Part shown: piece by piece, positions 51,828-62,954 of the stretch | How the letters are laid out: each line of letters starts with the position of its first letter | How positions within the stretch are numbered: the stretch's first letter is position 1 | Source: Microcebus murinus | Lineage: Eukaryota; Chordata; Mammalia; Primates; Cheirogaleidae | Assembly (NCBI RefSeq): GCF_040939455.1 | Contig: NC_134111.1 | Location: 59,352,501 to 59,416,500, forward strand | Direction of reading: 5' to 3' | Length of the DNA: 64,000 bases | The notes under the pieces: generated by a model | What the model was told of the DNA's origin: nothing | What the model saw: only the letters and a program-made list of their open reading frames with translations | The model's database searches: none | Made by a program: the position numbers and the translations under genes

Positions 51828-53300
51828 GCGGCGGCCTAGTCGGTGCTTGGGCGGACTGTGTGGCAGTTAGGTGGGCCGTGCCAATGCAACCTCGGGCTCC
51901 TCCGCTACCAACCGTGGGCGAGTTCTCGGCGCGCGGGGCACTGGCGTGGCGCTCTGACTATAGTTGTATCAGTGTGTTATGATGCCTTCCCGTACCAACC
52001 TGGCTACTGGAATCCCAAGTAGTAAAGTGAAATATTCAAGGCTTTCCAGCACAGACGATGGCTACATTGACCTTCAGTTTAAGAAAAGCCCTCCTAAGAT
52101 TCCTTATAAGGCCATTGCACTTGCCACCGTGCTGTTTTTGATTGGCGCCTTTCTCATTATCGTAGGCTCTCTCCTGTTGTCAGGCTACATCAGCAAAGGG
52201 GGGGCAGATCGAGCTGTTCCAGTCCTGATCATTGGCATTCTGATGTTCCTTCCCGGATTTTACCACCTGCGCATTGCCTACTATGCATCCAAAGGCTACC
52301 GGGGTTACTCCTAAGATGACATTCCAGACTTTGATGACTAGCACCCACCCAGCCCTGAGGAGAAAAGTCACAATGGGACTACACCTAGCTTTGAGATATT
52401 GAGCAAAAACTATGGCTAAGGGCTAAGGAATTTTGCAGTTTGCAATGTTAAACAATGTCCAGATTTTGGTTCCATCCCCAAGATGTTAACTAAGCTTACA
52501 ATTAGCTAATTAGGACATCCTCTGCTTTTCAGCTTCTGGCCCTGGCAAAGCTCCTGACAAGTCTTTCCACTGGAATATGTATCATGGAACAATAGCAATG
52601 TTAATTGTCTAGGAAAACAGGAGGTTATTCTGTAGTGGAAAGTGTTGCTGCCACCGCCCTCTTTAGAGTTGAGTGTTTCTATTAAATGGTCTTCATTGTC
52701 AATTTGTTCTAGCCACAAATGGAAGAATGCAGCATGTCTAATTTCTTACTACTAAGTAATTTATTTTTAAAAAATCTAAGTTTATCCCCTCTAGTTACTT
52801 CTGCATTCATGTTCTAGTGTAAAACCTTGGTAAAATTAAATATCAGTGTGCATGTATCTGTAATATTTTTTACTCTCTTTCTTATTGACAGCAACCAGGA
52901 ATTTTTTAAACTGCGGAGCAACTTTTCAAATGTAAACACCTTCTCTGTTTACCAATCCTTGGCCAGCTCTGAGCTATATCACCAATAGGTTGAACAGCAT
53001 ATAATATGGGTTATTATGTCCTTTGTAGATCAAGATGTTCTGTATATCATGCCTTTAAGGACTGGACTTTTGGCTGTTTCCTAATGAAAAATGTAGATAG
53101 GTGTTGTTATTTAGAGTTTATAACCCTATTGTCAGTACCTTGTAATATGTTCTTATTCTGTGAAAGATCAGAAGTCTGGATCCCTAAAGACTATACTGCC
53201 TTACTTAGGCTGATACTGTTTCCTAGCTTGCAAAAAGTGACTTATACTCAAATTAAAATGTTGAAATCCAAATCCTAAACTTAAAAAAAATAAATAAATA
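51828..53300 (+). pseudogene. TMEM230: Processed retrocopy of TMEM230, full-length mRNA copy, inside the PDIA6 retrocopy
   Basis: TMEM230 is a small two-helix membrane protein of vesicle traffic. The copy has a GC-rich 5' leader, ATG at 51979 (a second ATG follows at 51982; the frame upstream has no better start), two hydrophobic segments ('[19 protein letters not shown]' and '[14 protein letters not shown]'), a 3' UTR of about 940 nt with ATTAAA at 53252-53257, and an A-rich tail changed to TAAA repeats. The frame is open to TAA at 52312-52314. That stop replaces a Tyr codon and removes the last nine residues. Nine further codons then reach the family's usual TAG at 52339, giving the expected 120 codons. 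Flanked by copies 2 and 3 of the target sequence. Intronless and inserted in a pseudogene, so most likely nonfunctional, but far better preserved than PDIA6. Confidence 0.95.
53252..53257 (+). promoter_or_regulatory. ATTAAA polyadenylation signal copied in the TMEM230 retrocopy
   Basis: About 25 nt upstream of the A-rich tail of the retrocopy. It marks the 3' end of the source mRNA. Confidence 0.7.
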
Positions 53301-53311
53301 AATATTTCAGA
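53301..53311 (+). repeat. Target-site copy 3 (aatatttcaga), right of the TMEM230 retrocopy
   Basis: It closes the TMEM230 insertion and continues directly into PDIA6 coding sequence ('aaggcaagtctcctgtgg'). Its left edge merges with the TAAA-rich tail, so the exact length is uncertain. Confidence 0.85.
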
Positions 53312-54763
53312 AAGGCAAGTCTCCTGTGGATTATGATGGTGGGCGGACAAGATCCGACATAGCGTCCCGGGCTCTTGATTTGTTTTCAGATAATGCTCCA
53401 CCTCCTGAGCTGCTTGAGATAATCAACGAGGATGTCGCCAAGAGGACATGTGAGGAGCATCAGCTCTGTGTTGTGGCCGTGCTACCCCATATTCTTGATA
53501 CTGGAGCTGCAGGCAGAAATTCTTACTTGGAAGTTCTTCTGAAGTTGGCAGACAAATACAAAAAGAAAATGTGGGGGTGGCTGTGGACAGAAGCAGGAGC
53601 CCAGAACGAACTTGAGAATGCGTTGGGGATTGGAGGGTTTGGGTACCCCGCCATGGCCGCCATCAATGCACGCAAGATGAAATTTGCTCTGCTGAAAGGG
53701 TCTTTCAGTGAGCAAGGCATTAACGAGTTTCTCAGGGAGCTCTCTTTTGGGCGTGGCTCTACGGCTCCGGTGGGAGGCGGGGCTTTCCCCAGCGTCAGCG
53801 AGAGAGAGCCTTGGGACGGCAAGGATGGTGAGCTTCCCGTGGAAGACGACATTGACCTAAGTGACGTGGAGCTTGATGACTTAGAGAAAGATGAGTTGTG
53901 AGAATGACAGCAGAGGCTTCAAACTGTTTTCTTTTCTTGGGAGCCAGCGGATTTTTCCAGCAGTGAAGGAACATTCTTTACAATCAGATGAACCTACCAG
54001 TGGCCTTTTAAACCAAGAAGTAGCACTTGATTGGTCATTTGAAAACACTGCAGCAGTGAACTTTTGCATCTCAAGAAAACATTGAAAAATTCTATGAATT
54101 GTTGTAGCCAGTGAATTGTATTGTATTGTCACATAATATTTTGAAGAAAACTCAGCTGTTGAAAATTTTTTCCTTCCTCTGACTGCTGCTTGAATGAATG
54201 TTCTTAGAGGCTGTTTCTTATGTATAGGTTTTTAAATGTGATTCCTTCATTTGAATATTAATGGCTTTTTCCATTAAAGAATTAAACAATATTTTGGACA
54301 ATGCTGATAATGTATGAAATTAGTGTCCACATCATAAACTCAGAGTCTGATGTTTAGGCAGAAAATCAATATGATAAGTGATGATACTGGTGTCTTTCCT
54401 CCCTATTTAAAACAGAAAATACCTCTTTGACTCAGTGATGCCACCTGGATGCCCACCCCAATACAGACTTCACATGAGAAACTGGGTTGTCAAGTGAGAA
54501 CTGAATCTTATGCCCAGTATTTTTACTTTGGACCATCACTAGTGGCTAATTATTAGGGAATGGCTGGTTATATAGCTCAAGGTTTTTTATTACTAATCTC
54601 ATAAAATATTGATTAAGACATGAAATATAGCAGCAGGTTGCCAATTTATAGGCAGTTCCCATTTATGTAAAACATTCAGAAAAATGAAATTTTTGAATTA
54701 TGTTAGAACATAAGAAAAGACAATTCAAAGGACTTGAAAGCATTTAATTGTAACTTTAAAAAA

Positions 54764-54769
54764 AATAAA
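54764..54769 (+). promoter_or_regulatory. AATAAA polyadenylation signal copied in the PDIA6 retrocopy
   Basis: It lies about 15 nt before the A-run that precedes the right target duplication of the PDIA6 retrocopy, as expected for a source mRNA end. Confidence 0.7.
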
Positions 54770-54812
54770 TAACAACTGTAACTAAAAAAAAATAATAATA
54801 ATATAAATATCA

Positions 54813-55022
54813 TATCATATGATGTATACCTGGACATGCCAAGAAAATTAATGGAAAAATGGCCATAAATAATAAGATAATTCAGGAAAGTAGCAGAATA
54901 TAAAATTAATATACAGAAACCAATAGAATTTATCAAAACAACAACCACTTAAATGATATAATGGAAACTATCATTTATCATAGCAACAAAAAAATATAAA
55001 ATGCTAGAAATATACTTAATAA
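54813..55022 (+). mobile_element. Host L1 ORF2 fragment, middle part
   Basis: It continues the ORF2 sequence interrupted at 50707 ('aggaaagtagcagaatataa', 'aaattaatatacagaaacca', 'tagaaatatacttaataaa'). It is then interrupted again by an L1 3' end. Confidence 0.65.
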
Positions 55023-55387
55023 AAAGTTGCTCTCATAGAAAGTAGAGAATAGGATAATGGTTACCAGAGGCTAGGAGGGGTAGGGGGAAGGAAAGATGAA
55101 GAGAGGTTGGTCAATGGGTACAAAGTTACACATAGGCAGGAGAAGTAAGTATTCCATTGCACTTATTAGGGTGATTATAGTTAACAATACTATATTGTAT
55201 GTTTCAAAATGGCTTGAAGATTTTGAATGTACTTATCACAAAGGACTGATAGATGTCTGAGGTGATAGATATGCTTATTACCCTAATTTGATCATTACCC
55301 ATTGTGTATATGTATTGAAACATACAGTACAATAAATATGCGCAATCAATATATGTCAATTAAAAATAAAACTTTAAAGAAAAAAGA
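55023..55387 (+). mobile_element. L1 3' end (L1MA/L1MB-type) inserted in the host L1
   Basis: 'ctcatagaaagtagagaata', 'gttaccagaggctaggaggg', 'gtcaatgggtacaaagttac', 'gggtgattatagttaacaat' and 'atatgtcaattaaaaataaa' give the complete order of an L1 3' UTR. It is bordered by short A-rich sequence (aaaaag on both sides) and followed by resumption of ORF2. Confidence 0.65.
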
Positions 55388-55389
55388 AA

Positions 55390-56120
55390 TGTAAAAGCCT
55401 CTATGAGAAAAAGATCATTAAGCTCCTCTGAAAAAACACAAATATAGACTTGAACAAATGGAAGGCATTTTTCTGGAGAGATTTCATGGAAAGGTAGACT
55501 CAATATCATAAAGATGTCAGCTCTCTCTGTGTTAATTCATGAATTTAATGTGATTCCATTTAAAACATCAACATCTTTTTTCCTAGAGCAAATATAATTG
55601 ATTCTAAAGTCCATATGGAAAAATAGGCAAGTAAAAATGGAATAGGAAAACCCTGAAATATAGAAATTGTGGGTAGTGAGGAGGTGGGAGGAAGAAGGAA
55701 GAGCTAGTTCTACCAAATATTAACACATTGTCAAGTCTCCAAAATTAAAATATCATGGCATTGGTGTGTGAGTAGTCAGACCATAAAACAAAGCTGAATA
55801 TCCAGAAATAGAAAAAATACACATGGAAATATAATAAAACATAAAAGCAGCATTTTAAATCAAGGGAAAATATGGACTGTCAGTTTTGTTATCACAGCAA
55901 ATATCCATCCCTCAAAATAATTGTATTATGTAAAATCACACAATAAAATCCACAGGGTTTATGGGGGAAATGGGCTTAAACACTCAAAACCTTCATAAAT
56001 GACAGTTTTTTAAAGATAGGACTCTAATAAAAAGTATAGCACAGTTTTATACATGTTAAATAGTTAAGAAATACATAAATACTATTTTTAATGGCACTTA
56101 GCCTTTAAAATGACCTGAAG
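55390..56120 (+). mobile_element. Host L1 ORF2 fragment, right part
   Basis: 'gtaaaagcctctatgagaaa', 'aatatcataaagatgtcagc', 'tttaatgtgattccatttaa' and 'tctaaagtccatatggaaaa' follow the ORF2 order expected after the middle part. The right border is unclear. Confidence 0.6.
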
Positions 56121-56277
56121 TTTGCTTGTAGAAGAGCACATAGGAAGGGTTGCAGCTTGCTAGTTACTATGAAATGCTTAAAGAAAGATTATCATAGTTT
56201 GCGATGTTTCACAGCCTTAAATCCTTGGGCCTGTTTTTTTGCCTTTGAATTGTAGATCCTTCAAGGCATGCATTTTT

Positions 56278-56617
<340 letters not shown>

Positions 56618-56639
56618 CAAGGCATGCATTTTTAATAGA

Positions 56640-57115
56640 CATTTGTTTCATCAAAGCTGTAGTTTGATATAATATATAGCCTACTTCTTCAATCAACATG
56701 TGTTTCACTCCTGGAAACTGTAGTGATGTTTAAAATCACCAAACACTTCTAAATTTTAAAAAATGACTTGTTCGTTATTTGGCAATATTTATTTACGGCC
56801 TTTGTACATACATTATTCTTTCTCTTTGATTATAAGAAAGGTTGTTTTTGATGCAGTTTGGTTTTCAGTTCATAGTCCACAATCTTTCCATCTTTTTTTT
56901 CCCCTATTTCTTTAGAACTTTTCCTTTTTGACTTCACTGCACTTGACCTTGTTCCAGCTATAGACATTTCTTTTATTTTTGTGGAGTTTCTGATTTTCCA
57001 CACTGTGAACTCCTTTATACCTCTGCTTGGGAGATATCACGTACTCCCTCCTTTCTCTCAAAACCTATATTATTTCAAGACCTTTCCTAATATTTACATT
57101 TTTTTCTTTCTGATA
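56640..57115. other. No gene seen
   Basis: Unassigned AT-rich DNA. Confidence 0.5.
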
Positions 57116-57121
57116 CGCTAC

Positions 57122-57263
57122 GTGGCATTTTTGAACCAGGATGCTTAGGCATGTTTGGGATGTTGAGTGATTGTTGTTGTTTAACACAGAAAAGTTTTCA
57201 AATGTGGGAAATAATAGCAAAACACAACAACCTTGTAGGATAAGACATTTAGTGAACTGAAGT
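57122..57263 (+). repeat. Direct duplication, copy 1 (142 bp)
   Basis: By hand alignment it matches 58683-58827 with about seven substitutions and one 3-nt indel. It starts gtggcatttttgaaccagga and ends with agtgaactgaagt. It is not part of any repeat family I recognise. Confidence 0.9.
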
Positions 57264-57288
57264 AGCTGGTAGATGTTTGAGAAGTATG

Positions 57289-57326
57289 TGTATATGTGTG
57301 TGTGTGTGTGTGTGTATGTGTGTGTT
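57289..57326. repeat. (TG)n microsatellite
   Basis: TG dinucleotide run with TATG interruptions. Confidence 0.9.
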
Positions 57327-57529
57327 GTGTATTTCTACACAGTGTAGCTCATTTCAGCTGCATACAGTTTTCTGTGTGCCTTTAGTGTTTCTCACAGATG
57401 AAATTGCGCATAAGCAAATGCAAAATTAATGTTACATTCAAACTGTTCCCTAATACATGAACTGCATTGGAACAACTTGTGTTTTCAAAACAAGTATTAT
57501 AGCAGAACTGTCTGCACTTTCTAAATATG

Positions 57530-57990
57530 GAAAAAGATAAAATTAGGTTTACAAGAATAAATTCCAAATGGATCAAACATCTAAATGTAAAAAATTAAAC
57601 TATACAAGTACTGAAAGAAGACAAGTACAAGACTCGAATTTTTATATATCCTAGGAATTGAGAAAGTTTTCTAACCCTGGCTCAAAATCCAGAAACAACT
57701 ACAGAAAAGATTGACAAATTTTACTATATCAAAAAAATTTTAAATTGTGAACAAAAAATAAAATGAAATAAAACACATGCAAAGTCAATTTAAAAAATAA
57801 CAAGCAGGAATAAAAGCTCATAACTTTTCACTGGCAAAGGGCTTCGCTACTTTATCGATAAAGACTTGAAGGTCAAGAAGTATGACAATACCATCTGTTG
57901 GTAAGACTTTGAGAAAACAAATTGATCAGGAATGTAGAATGGTTTGATAAATGATCATTTTTCAATATCTTTAAAAAGTTTATATAAATG
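57530..57990 (+). mobile_element. Old L1 distal ORF2 fragment, sense
   Basis: 'gatcaaacatctaaatgtaa', 'ttgacaaattttactatatc' and 'gcaggaataaaagctcat' resemble the late ORF2 segment of an L1M. It lies between the two copies of the 57.1/58.7 kb duplication. Confidence 0.5.
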
Positions 57991-58682
57991 ATACACCAAA
58001 ACTATTTCTAAAGCTTAATTCTAAAAGTAAACTGCCAAAAAAATAAATAAAAGAAAATTTATTTGAATATACCCATATATAATATATGTGCATTATATAT
58101 TATATACAGTATTGTATTTTCTAGTTAATATAGACTGCTAATTAAATACTTGAGAAAAATAAGCTACATAGATATTTACACTAAACAACTCTCCCTAAGA
58201 AAAAACTTATTATACTAGTTTATTTCTTATTCTGCTTTGAAGTAGAGACTACAAACCCAACCTGCAAGCCCTGTGTAAGTAATCACTTTAAGAACAGACT
58301 TTTCTGAAGAAGAAACTTCTAAAATTTTTTAAAAATGCAAAACATGTAATTTTTAATTGACCAAATAAATGTTAAAATCATGATTTCTTATATGACATAT
58401 TAAGTTATATCTGTTCCATTCATATATATATTCACATATATACTCATATTCATATATACATATTTAGAGAGAAAGAAAAAGGAGATATATATATTTATCT
58501 CTACAAAACAATTTTGTAAAACCTTGACTGTCAAAAAAGAAACAGATAGTTTGCCTGGTTTTAATGCCTAATTAAACTTCTATATACTAGAGAAATAAAG
58601 TAATCCTCACTGGTTATTTTTAGTCTTTGTATTTAGCAAAAAGGACATTTTCTGCTTACAGTTTTTCTTTTTCATGCACTGT

Positions 58683-58827
58683 GTGGCATTTTTGAACCAG
58701 GATGCTTAGACATGTTTTGGATATTGAGTGATTGTTGTCGCTGTTTAACATAAAAAAGTTTTCAAATGTAGGAAATAATAGCAAAACACAACAACCTTGT
58801 AGGATAAGACATTTAGTGAAGTGAAGT
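58683..58827 (+). repeat. Direct duplication, copy 2 (145 bp)
   Basis: Second copy of the segment at 57122-57263, same orientation, 1.56 kb away. The A-B-A layout does not fit a simple tandem duplication or an ordinary target-site duplication. Confidence 0.9.
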
Positions 58828-58959
58828 CTTTAGTAAAGTTTTTAGTAAATCAGTTAATGAGGTATTTATATGCTATGCTTAATGTGTTTATGTAATACTC
58901 ATATTCTCATTATTAGAAAAAATTATATAGTTGACTATTCATTTCTTTAATATTTCATT

Positions 58960-59120
58960 GGAAACAACACTGATTTTGGAGTCGAACAAACTCGGAATTA
59001 AATTTTAGCATAGCATTTTATAGTTGAGTCACTTTATGGGTCTTATTTAACCTGTCTAAAATTCAGTCTCTTCATCCATAAATTGTGCACAATCATAATA
59101 GTGCTTGGTATTATTATTAG
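58960..59120 (+). repeat. MIR-like SINE fragment
   Basis: 'ctgattttggagtcgaacaa', 'tgagtcactttatgggtctt', 'aaattcagtctcttcatcca' and 'atcataatagtgcttggt' follow a MIR in sense orientation. Confidence 0.55.
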
Positions 59121-59129
59121 AAGGCCTGT

Positions 59130-60280
59130 CAAAAGCTGGGACCATGGGGGCCACTTCCTGAATCTTAAATTCTTCTCCTGTCTGCCTTGTCTCTGAATTT
59201 GTCCTTTTCTTTGTCTTTGGACTCTTTAATTAGAGCACAGACATTCAGGGCTCACCCTAAGCCAAAGTGTTAGGTCAGCAAAATTGATCTCCTGGAACAC
59301 TCTTGTGTTTTCATGATGCACCTTCCTCCCATGTTAACTATCCAATATATTTTTTCCACTTCCCTATCAAAGTTTCCTTGAATAATTGGCAAATGAAGCC
59401 GAATATAATATCCTTGCCAAGATAATTTGCATTTTAATAAGACACAAAATCTATTCCATTAGTCATTAGAGCAATCTTAATCATCATATATCATGTAATG
59501 ATTCTGTACCATATAATGAGCTTGATTTGAACCAATTTGAACTGCCTTAGCAACCTGCTCCTCTAGAGAAACTGAAAAACATTTTCTGTACCTTTCCTTT
59601 CTTTACTTTCCAGTAGGTGAGTTATGGACTGGAAAATGTGCTGATTATTCCAGAAGTTATCTGCAAACTGGGGCAATAATTGAACTAAAACACACCTTCC
59701 AACTATGTATAGCAATACCAAAAGTAGAAAAATATCTATCAACATAATTATACAGTTTTTATTGTTTAATCTGCTAAAGTAATGATTTATAGTAATAGAT
59801 TTCATAAAGTTTAAACTATCTTTCAATCTTGAAAACCAAAATACTGCTTGTTTATGGTTTATTTTTCTTTTAATACATTGCCAAATTTAATTTGCTGATA
59901 TTTTATCATGTTTGTATCTATTCAGGTATGCTTTTGTTTGAATTATTCTTACTAACATTCAATATTAAGGCTGTCTTTGAAAAATTAATTGTGGCTATTT
60001 CGCATCCTTTTGTGGGCCTGAAATAGTAAATAATAAAGGAATTATGTGTTCTTTGAAAGTTAAATTGAATTCAGGTATAGAACAATCTGGACTTGGTGAC
60101 TTTTTATGGTTATCTTTAAAAACCTTTCCTACTTTTTACATGGTAATCAGTATAAACATGTCTACCTCCTCGAGTCATTTCGGGTAATTTATATTTTACT
60201 AGCTATCTGTGATTACATTTAGCTTAATCAGGGATTACCTAATTTATTGGTCTTTTTATAAATTCATTTTTTATTTTTAT
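59130..60280. other. No gene seen
   Basis: Unassigned sequence. The 87-codon minus-strand open frame at 59563-59826 has a hydrophobic stretch but no family I recognise and no gene context. Confidence 0.45.
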
Positions 60281-60289
60281 TGCCCTTAT

Positions 60290-60830
60290 TATTTGGCAGG
60301 ATTTAGAGCTTTATAACAATTCTCTAGAATCCTGTGAACCTTTGTTTCAATTTTCAAATATACATAAAATCAGTGAGGAGTATAGTGAACCCTCATGTAT
60401 CTATCATCCAACTTCAACAAGTATCAATTTTGGTCACTTTTATTCATTTAATTTCTACTTAATTCTCCCCACCCCATATTATATTGAAGCAAATCACAAA
60501 TACCATATCATTTCATGATAAATATCTATATTCCTTATCAATAGATCTTTCTTAACCACAATGCTGAGCTGTTAGCGCAATTAAAAGAATTAAGAATTTC
60601 TTAATGGTATCGAATATCTATTTCAATTTTTCTCATAAATGTCACAATTTTAAAATCTGTTACTTGTTTTATCCCCATAAGAGTCACAGATTAAATATGG
60701 TTGACATGCCTTCTAAGTCTCTGTTAATCAATAGATTCTCCTTACATCTCCTTCCTTGCAATTCTTTATTGAGGAAAGCATATTTTCCTACAGAAATTAC
60801 CATTGTTTTGATTTTACTTACTGCATTTCA
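60290..60830 (-). mobile_element. Old L1 3' UTR, antisense
   Basis: 'atcatccaacttcaacaagt', 'ttgaagcaaatcacaaatac' and 'catatcatttcatgataaat' reproduce the antisense of an L1ME/L1MC-type 3' UTR. Confidence 0.55.
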
Positions 60831-61139
60831 GTGATATACCTTAACATTTTCCTCAATCCTGTGTATTTACTATAAATTGATAGCTGGGTCTGAGGTTGAT
60901 CGGATTTAGTTTCAATATTTTGGGCAAAAATACAAGTGGTGCTGTATGCTTGTATTAAGAGGCATATAATGTCTGATTGCCTCTATTTTTGTAATGTTTG
61001 CAGCTATTGATGACCAGTGTCTGCTTTCATTGTTGATCTTTTAAGAAAGCAGCTTTTGGTTTTATTTATCTTTTCTTTGTGTATATTTTCTCTTCCATTA
61101 ATATTTCAGTTTCTTTTATATTCATTTAGCTCATATTGT

Positions 61140-61745
61140 AATCAGATTTGCATTATCTACAGAGGTCAAAAAAGCATTCAATAATATAAAACAGCCATAC
61201 CTAATAATAACTCAAAGTAAGTAGGAATACAGAAAACTAAAAAAAACCAAACCAATAACAGTTCTATCCATATTGTTACAAATGGTTGGATTTCATTCTT
61301 TTTATGGCTGTATAATATTTCATGATGTATATGGACCATAATTTCTTTATCCATTCATCCACTGATGGACACTGAACATTATGTTAAGTGAAATAGGCCA
61401 AGCATAGAAAGACACATGTTGCATGTTCTCACTCATATGTGAGAGTTACATATTAAAAATAACTGATAGTAGAATTATGGTTATCAGAGACTGGCAAAGG
61501 TAATAAGGTGGGGGAGATAAAGAGAGGATGGTTAATAGGTACAAAAATATAGTTAGATAGTTAGAGGGTGATTGGTTAAATAAATTATGCTAAATCCATT
61601 AGGAAAAATACTATATACTATAGCATTATTAAACATGCTTATAAAGATTATAATATGGAAAATATTTGTTATGATTTTGAATAGAAAGAGAATAAAAAAC
61701 ATTTTTCAGTATTTTTACAGATTTGTAAAAACTAAACAATGGATA
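61140..61745. mobile_element. L1 fragments including a 5'-inverted (twin-priming-like) copy
   Basis: From about 61255 to 61375 the plus strand is antisense L1 ('tttcattctttttatggctg', 'tttatccattcatccactga'). From about 61375 to 61565 it is sense L1 continuing from nearly the same point ('attatgttaagtgaaatagg', 'catgttctcactcatatgtg', 'gttaataggtacaaaaatat'). Flanking pieces (61140-61250 and 61566-61745) also look like sense L1. Confidence 0.55.
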
Positions 61746-61749
61746 TAAA

Positions 61750-62735
61750 AGTGCTAATAGTAATTATGTTGATGTGGTGGATATAATACTTTTTCTCCCT
61801 ATTTTAAAGTCCAGATTCATTTGCATACAATGAGCACATAGCATACCCTATCACCAAGTGTGATAACATACTCCATCACTTTCATTCCCTCTTGAAGACT
61901 ATCCTTAATGTTCATTTCAAGCTGATTCTATCTCTAAATATACTCATGTGGAAGAACATGAGAACACAGTGTATTTGCCCCTGAGAACTCTAGTTCCCAA
62001 GGAATATCTACAGACACTTGGCAATACTTGTCAACTAACAGCATCAGGCAGTAACATTGTTATTTTTAAGTGTTAAAGACTTCATATGTATCCCTGACCC
62101 AGCCCTTTATCATCAATAATAAGTAATGTCTTCATCCCTGTTTAACTCAAATCCCTTTGATCATACTCAAGGGAGAAAGGAGTAGGTAGTAACATTCAGG
62201 TCCAGCCCTCACCCTGAAACTACATAAAGGACACCAAGGGGGAATTGTATTTATCAAGATAACCAATGCTTCTGGGTAAAGTGCTGCACAATAGCTGACT
62301 ATCTATCCACCCTCAGGAGGCCAATCACTCTGTTTCTTTTTCCAGTAAAGAAATGACGATCATCAGCATTTTGCTAAACACACCAAATTTTACAACCAAA
62401 TTTTTCTTACATTTTGGTTTCTGAAAATAGATTTTATCAGCTCACCGAAGAAATAATAAAGTACTGGTGATTTTTATACAAATAATGTATTTTGTAAGAA
62501 ACTAAAAATCAAGAATGCAAATATATTTTTTCTACTGTAAGATATTTGCTATCTGACTTAATTCCTCTTTAAAAAATAGAATATAAGAGGTTACTTAGAG
62601 TATGTAGGTTTATTAATAGATGACTGCTGCAGGCCCTTGAGAAATATTTCCACCAGGCTAAAATAGCATGACAAAATGCCATTCTCTGCTGTAAAAATAC
62701 TTCTATATAAAGAATAAGTTTGTTTTTCTTTGATG
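61750..62735. other. No gene seen
   Basis: Less AT-rich unassigned sequence at 61840-62340 with no open frame or exon-like pattern. Confidence 0.45.
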
Positions 62736-62739
62736 TTAC

Positions 62740-62950
62740 CACTTGCTGAATTCTTATTATATAATAGGCTTTTTAAAAAAACATGGTCTTTTATGATTTT
62801 GAAAGAAATCCTATGAGATAAACAGAATTAATATGACTATTTTACAGGTAAGGAGAAAGGAGATTAACTGATTTGTCCAGGATTAAAATGGCATAGCTGG
62901 GTTCCAATCCAGGTCTGTCTCATTCTCCTGCAATCCTTGCTCTGGACCAG
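62740..62950 (-). repeat. MIR SINE, antisense
   Basis: 'ctattttacaggtaaggaga', 'attaactgatttgtccagga', 'aaatggcatagctgggttcc' and 'aatccaggtctgtctcattc' follow the antisense MIR order closely. Confidence 0.7.
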
Positions 62951-62954
62951 GAGG

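Larger units (their letters stand above)
50708..54796 (+). pseudogene. PDIA6: Processed (retro)pseudogene of PDIA6, full-length mRNA copy, split by an Alu and a TMEM230 retrocopy
   Basis: PDIA6 (P5) is an endoplasmic-reticulum protein disulfide isomerase with two thioredoxin domains and a C-terminal KDEL. This intronless copy has a GC-rich 5' leader, ATG at 50754, signal-peptide-like start, first active site WCGHC, second active site WCGHC, and a perfect KDEL before TGA (53887-53901). It is followed by a long 3' UTR with AATAAA at 54764-54769 and a poly(A) remnant. A 16-nt target duplication, aataatataaatatca, is perfect at 50692-50707 and 54797-54812. Breaks: a deletion of about 10 nt after 51128 shifts the frame and gives a TGA at 51147; reading resumes in another frame through the second thioredoxin domain. 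The copy is then cut inside the codons for Ile-Phe-Gln near 51470 by 1.8 kb of inserted DNA and resumes at about 53309. Nonfunctional as a PDIA6 protein. Confidence 0.95.

Noticed and set aside
51964..51978. Five extra N-terminal codons before the TMEM230 ATG
   Set aside because: This extension begins at TTG, not ATG, and lies in the 5' leader of the source mRNA; the family start is the ATG at 51979.
51477..53300. A single chimeric Alu-TMEM230 retrotransposition event
   Set aside because: A target-site copy sits between the Alu poly(A) tail and the TMEM230 leader, which a template-switch chimera would not produce.
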